A stretch of 64,000 bases of DNA from Mycolicibacterium madagascariense (lineage in GTDB: Bacteria > Actinomycetota > Actinomycetes > Mycobacteriales > Mycobacteriaceae). Location of the stretch: NCBI RefSeq assembly GCF_010729665.1, contig NZ_AP022610.1:1426001-1490000 (forward strand), written 5' to 3'. This document shows positions 62,272 through 64,000 of the stretch, piece by piece (the stretch's first letter is position 1; each line of letters opens with the position of its first letter). The position numbers and the translations under genes were made by a program. The notes under the pieces were generated by a model. The model was not told the origin of the DNA, did no database searches, and saw only the letters and a program-made list of their open reading frames with translations.

Positions 62272-63647
62272 TGACCGACACCAGAGAAGACGTCGTCGCC
62301 GAAGTCGTCGAGGAACTCGCCAGCCCCATGACGATCGGCGTCGAAGCCTACGTCTCCGAGGCCTACGCCCGCGCCGAGCGGGACAGGCTGTGGCGCAAGG
62401 TCTGGCAGCAGGTCGGCCGCGTCGAGGAGATCCCCGAGGTCGGTAGTTACCTGACCTACGACATCCTCGACGACTCGATCATCGTCGTCCGTACCGGGCC
62501 CAACGAGTTCCGCGCCCACCACAACGTGTGCATGCACCGCGGCCGCAAGCTGGTCGACGTACCCGCCGGCGCCAAGCACGCCTGCGACCGCACCCGCAAG
62601 TCGTTCGTCTGCGGATTCCACGGCTGGACATATGGTTTGGACGGCGCCTGCACGCACATCCGCGAGCAGGACGACTGGCAGGGTGCGCTGACGCCCGAGA
62701 ACACCCACCTGGCCCACGTCAACGTCGACACCTGGGGCGGCTGGCTGTTCGTCAACATGGACGTCGATCCAGAACCGTTGGCCGACTACCTCTTTCCCGC
62801 CGCCAAGATCCTCGATCCCTTCGGCCTGGAGAACATGCGCTTCAAGTGGCGCAAGTGGCTGAACTTCGACTGCAACTGGAAGGTCGCGCTGGAGGCCTTC
62901 AACGAGACCTACCACGTCTTCACGACGCACCCGGAGTTCAACAAGTTCGGCGAGTTCAAGGGCTGGGCCAAGGCGCAGGGTAGGCATAGCAACATCGGCT
63001 ACGACGCGCCAAAGGGGTTGGACGAGACCAAGTCCAAGATCCGGCTCGGCTCCGGTGACCCGCGCATCTCGACCGCTGAGATGCAGGTGTACACCATGGA
63101 GGAGACCAACGCGACCACCACGCAGACCCTGGTGAACGCCGCCAAGCGCCTGGTCGACGAATTGCCCGAGGGCACACCCGCCAACAAGGTGCTCGAGCAT
63201 TGGCTGACCTCGGCGCGCAACGACGATGCGGCGCGCGGGGTCATCTGGCCGACCATTCCCGCCGACATCCTCGGCCAGAGTGGCACGGCGTGGCAGCTGT
63301 TCCCCAACTTCCAGATCGGCCAGGGCCTGACGAGCGCCCTCTGCTATAGCGCCCGCCCCGACCCGAGCTACGACCCGAACAAGTGCATCTTCGAGGTCGC
63401 GGTGTTCGAGCTGTACCCGAAGGGCCAAGAGCCGCAGACCGAATGGGTCTACACACCCGTCGGCGACCCGAACTGGCTGTCGGTGCTGCCGCAGGACTTC
63501 TCGAACATGGCCGCCGTGCAGCAGGGCATGAAGTCACTCGGCTTCCCCGGCACCAAGCCCAATCCGTACCGCGAACGCAGCACCGTCAACCTCCACTATC
63601 AGCTGTCCAAGTACATGGGCACCGGCGCACCGCAGGATCTCGCGTGA
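62271..63647 (+). CDS. Rieske non-heme iron oxygenase, alpha subunit
   Basis: A 458-residue aromatic-ring-hydroxylating oxygenase-like protein. The Rieske 2Fe-2S ligands are in NVCMHRGRKLVDV and FVCGFHGWTYGLDG. The mononuclear iron ligands are in NETYHVFTTHPEF. It starts at ATG 62271 with AGGAGG in front. The reductase partner is not in the window. It probably oxidises the ring or side chain of the substrate handled by this regulon. Confidence 0.93.
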   Translation: MTDTREDVVAEVVEELASPMTIGVEAYVSEAYARAERDRLWRKVWQQVGRVEEIPEVGSYLTYDILDDSIIVVRTGPNEFRAHHNVCMHRGRKLVDVPAGAKHACDRTRKSFVCGFHGWTYGLDGACTHIREQDDWQGALTPENTHLAHVNVDTWGGWLFVNMDVDPEPLADYLFPAAKILDPFGLENMRFKWRKWLNFDCNWKVALEAFNETYHVFTTHPEFNKFGEFKGWAKAQGRHSNIGYDAPKGLDETKSKIRLGSGDPRISTAEMQVYTMEETNATTTQTLVNAAKRLVDELPEGTPANKVLEHWLTSARNDDAARGVIWPTIPADILGQSGTAWQLFPNFQIGQGLTSALCYSARPDPSYDPNKCIFEVAVFELYPKGQEPQTEWVYTPVGDPNWLSVLPQDFSNMAAVQQGMKSLGFPGTKPNPYRERSTVNLHYQLSKYMGTGAPQDLA

Positions 63648-63711
63648 TTCGTGTCGGTTCGGGAGCGGTGCCCGCAACGAATACTCCACAAATCCTCGAA
63701 AGGGAGCAGTC

Positions 63712-64000
63712 ATGAAGGTCAATCTCGGCACTGGAGCGCAGAACTCGCACGATTGGGACCGCGTTCTGGCGGGGAACTTCAGCAGCCCGGCGGAAACCCC
63801 CGACTGGCAGTGCGTCGAGGGCGCCTTGGCGCTCGGTGATCTCGCCGAACCGCTGGGCTTCGACGGGATCTGGTTCCCCGAGCACTGCGGCACGCCATAC
63901 GGCATGACGCCCAACCCGATTCAGGCTCTGACCTACTTCGCGGGCCGTACCGAGCGCGTCGGGCTCGGCACGTTCGTGGCCGTGGCCCCGTGGTGGAACC
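63712..64000 (+). CDS. LLM-class flavin oxidoreductase (N-terminal part, cut by window edge)
   Basis: The first 96 residues of a luciferase-like TIM-barrel protein from ATG 63712, which has AAAGGGAG upstream. Segments such as LALGDLAEPLGFDGIWFPEH and YFAGRTERVGLGTFVAV fit the class. It follows the Rieske oxygenase by 64 bp on the same strand and is likely part of that operon. Confidence 0.82.
   Translation, partial: MKVNLGTGAQNSHDWDRVLAGNFSSPAETPDWQCVEGALALGDLAEPLGFDGIWFPEHCGTPYGMTPNPIQALTYFAGRTERVGLGTFVAVAPWWN

Overview
The window is GC-rich chromosomal DNA from an actinobacterium, almost certainly a mycobacterium, most likely an environmental Mycolicibacterium-type species. The main evidence is gene order. 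It runs Rv3311-like gene, upp, pmmB, deoD, amiB1, amiA1, Rv3304-like gene, lpdA, glpD2, Rv3300c-like pseudouridine synthase, nei, lhr and Rv3295-like tetR, which is the M. tuberculosis Rv3295-Rv3311 block. The species cannot be named from the sequence. No rRNA, tRNA, CRISPR, transposase or phage gene was seen.

Layout. 1-5.4 kb: conserved housekeeping genes plus a secreted NlpC/P60 peptidase paired with an EspC-like type VII secretion target. 5.5-9.6 kb: an insertion relative to M. tuberculosis, with a nitroreductase, a membrane protein, an AT-richer two-gene unit that looks toxin-antitoxin-like, and a divergent marR / AbrB-type permease pair sharing a clear operator. 9.5-18.2 kb: deoD, amiB1-amiA1, Rv3304-like gene, lpdA-glpD2-pseudouridine synthase-SDR. 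18.2-21.3 kb: a three-copy ~100-bp tandem repeat, a proline-rich protein, an MscS-type channel and a proline iminopeptidase gene broken by two single-base deletions. 21.4-32.4 kb: lipid oxidation and sugar genes: tetR, ferredoxin reductase and desA3; an AlkB hydroxylase coupled to an FAD protein; an NDP-sugar epimerase and a glycosyltransferase-aminotransferase fusion; and a Tat-exported GMC oxidase. 32.4-40.7 kb: nei, then a complete eight-gene Nit1C-type cluster (the MSMEG_0572 to MSMEG_0565 families) behind a GlnR-like box. 40.7-48.4 kb: SDR, HadC-like dehydratase, lhr, tetR, SDR. 48.4-64 kb: catabolic operons: tetR; thiolase-hydratase-ACAD10/11-like dehydrogenase-SDR-APH kinase-LLM oxidoreductase; a GntR-SMP30-two acyl-CoA synthetases-SDR operon; and a divergent SDR-Rieske oxygenase-LLM operon with palindromic operators between them.

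How the genes work together. The Nit1C cluster is one tightly packed transcription unit and probably a nitrogen-starvation (possibly nitrile/cyanide) system. Its second nitrilase homologue has Asp in place of the catalytic Cys. Its radical SAM protein has an unusual Cys spacing. The 49-55 kb operon looks like a split bacterial version of the ACAD10/11 kinase-dehydrogenase system for 4-hydroxyacyl-CoA. The 55-64 kb genes look like one GntR-controlled regulon for an unidentified ring or lipid-like substrate. Many genes here share a TANNNT -10 element placed 6-7 bases before the start codon, the layout expected for leaderless mRNAs.
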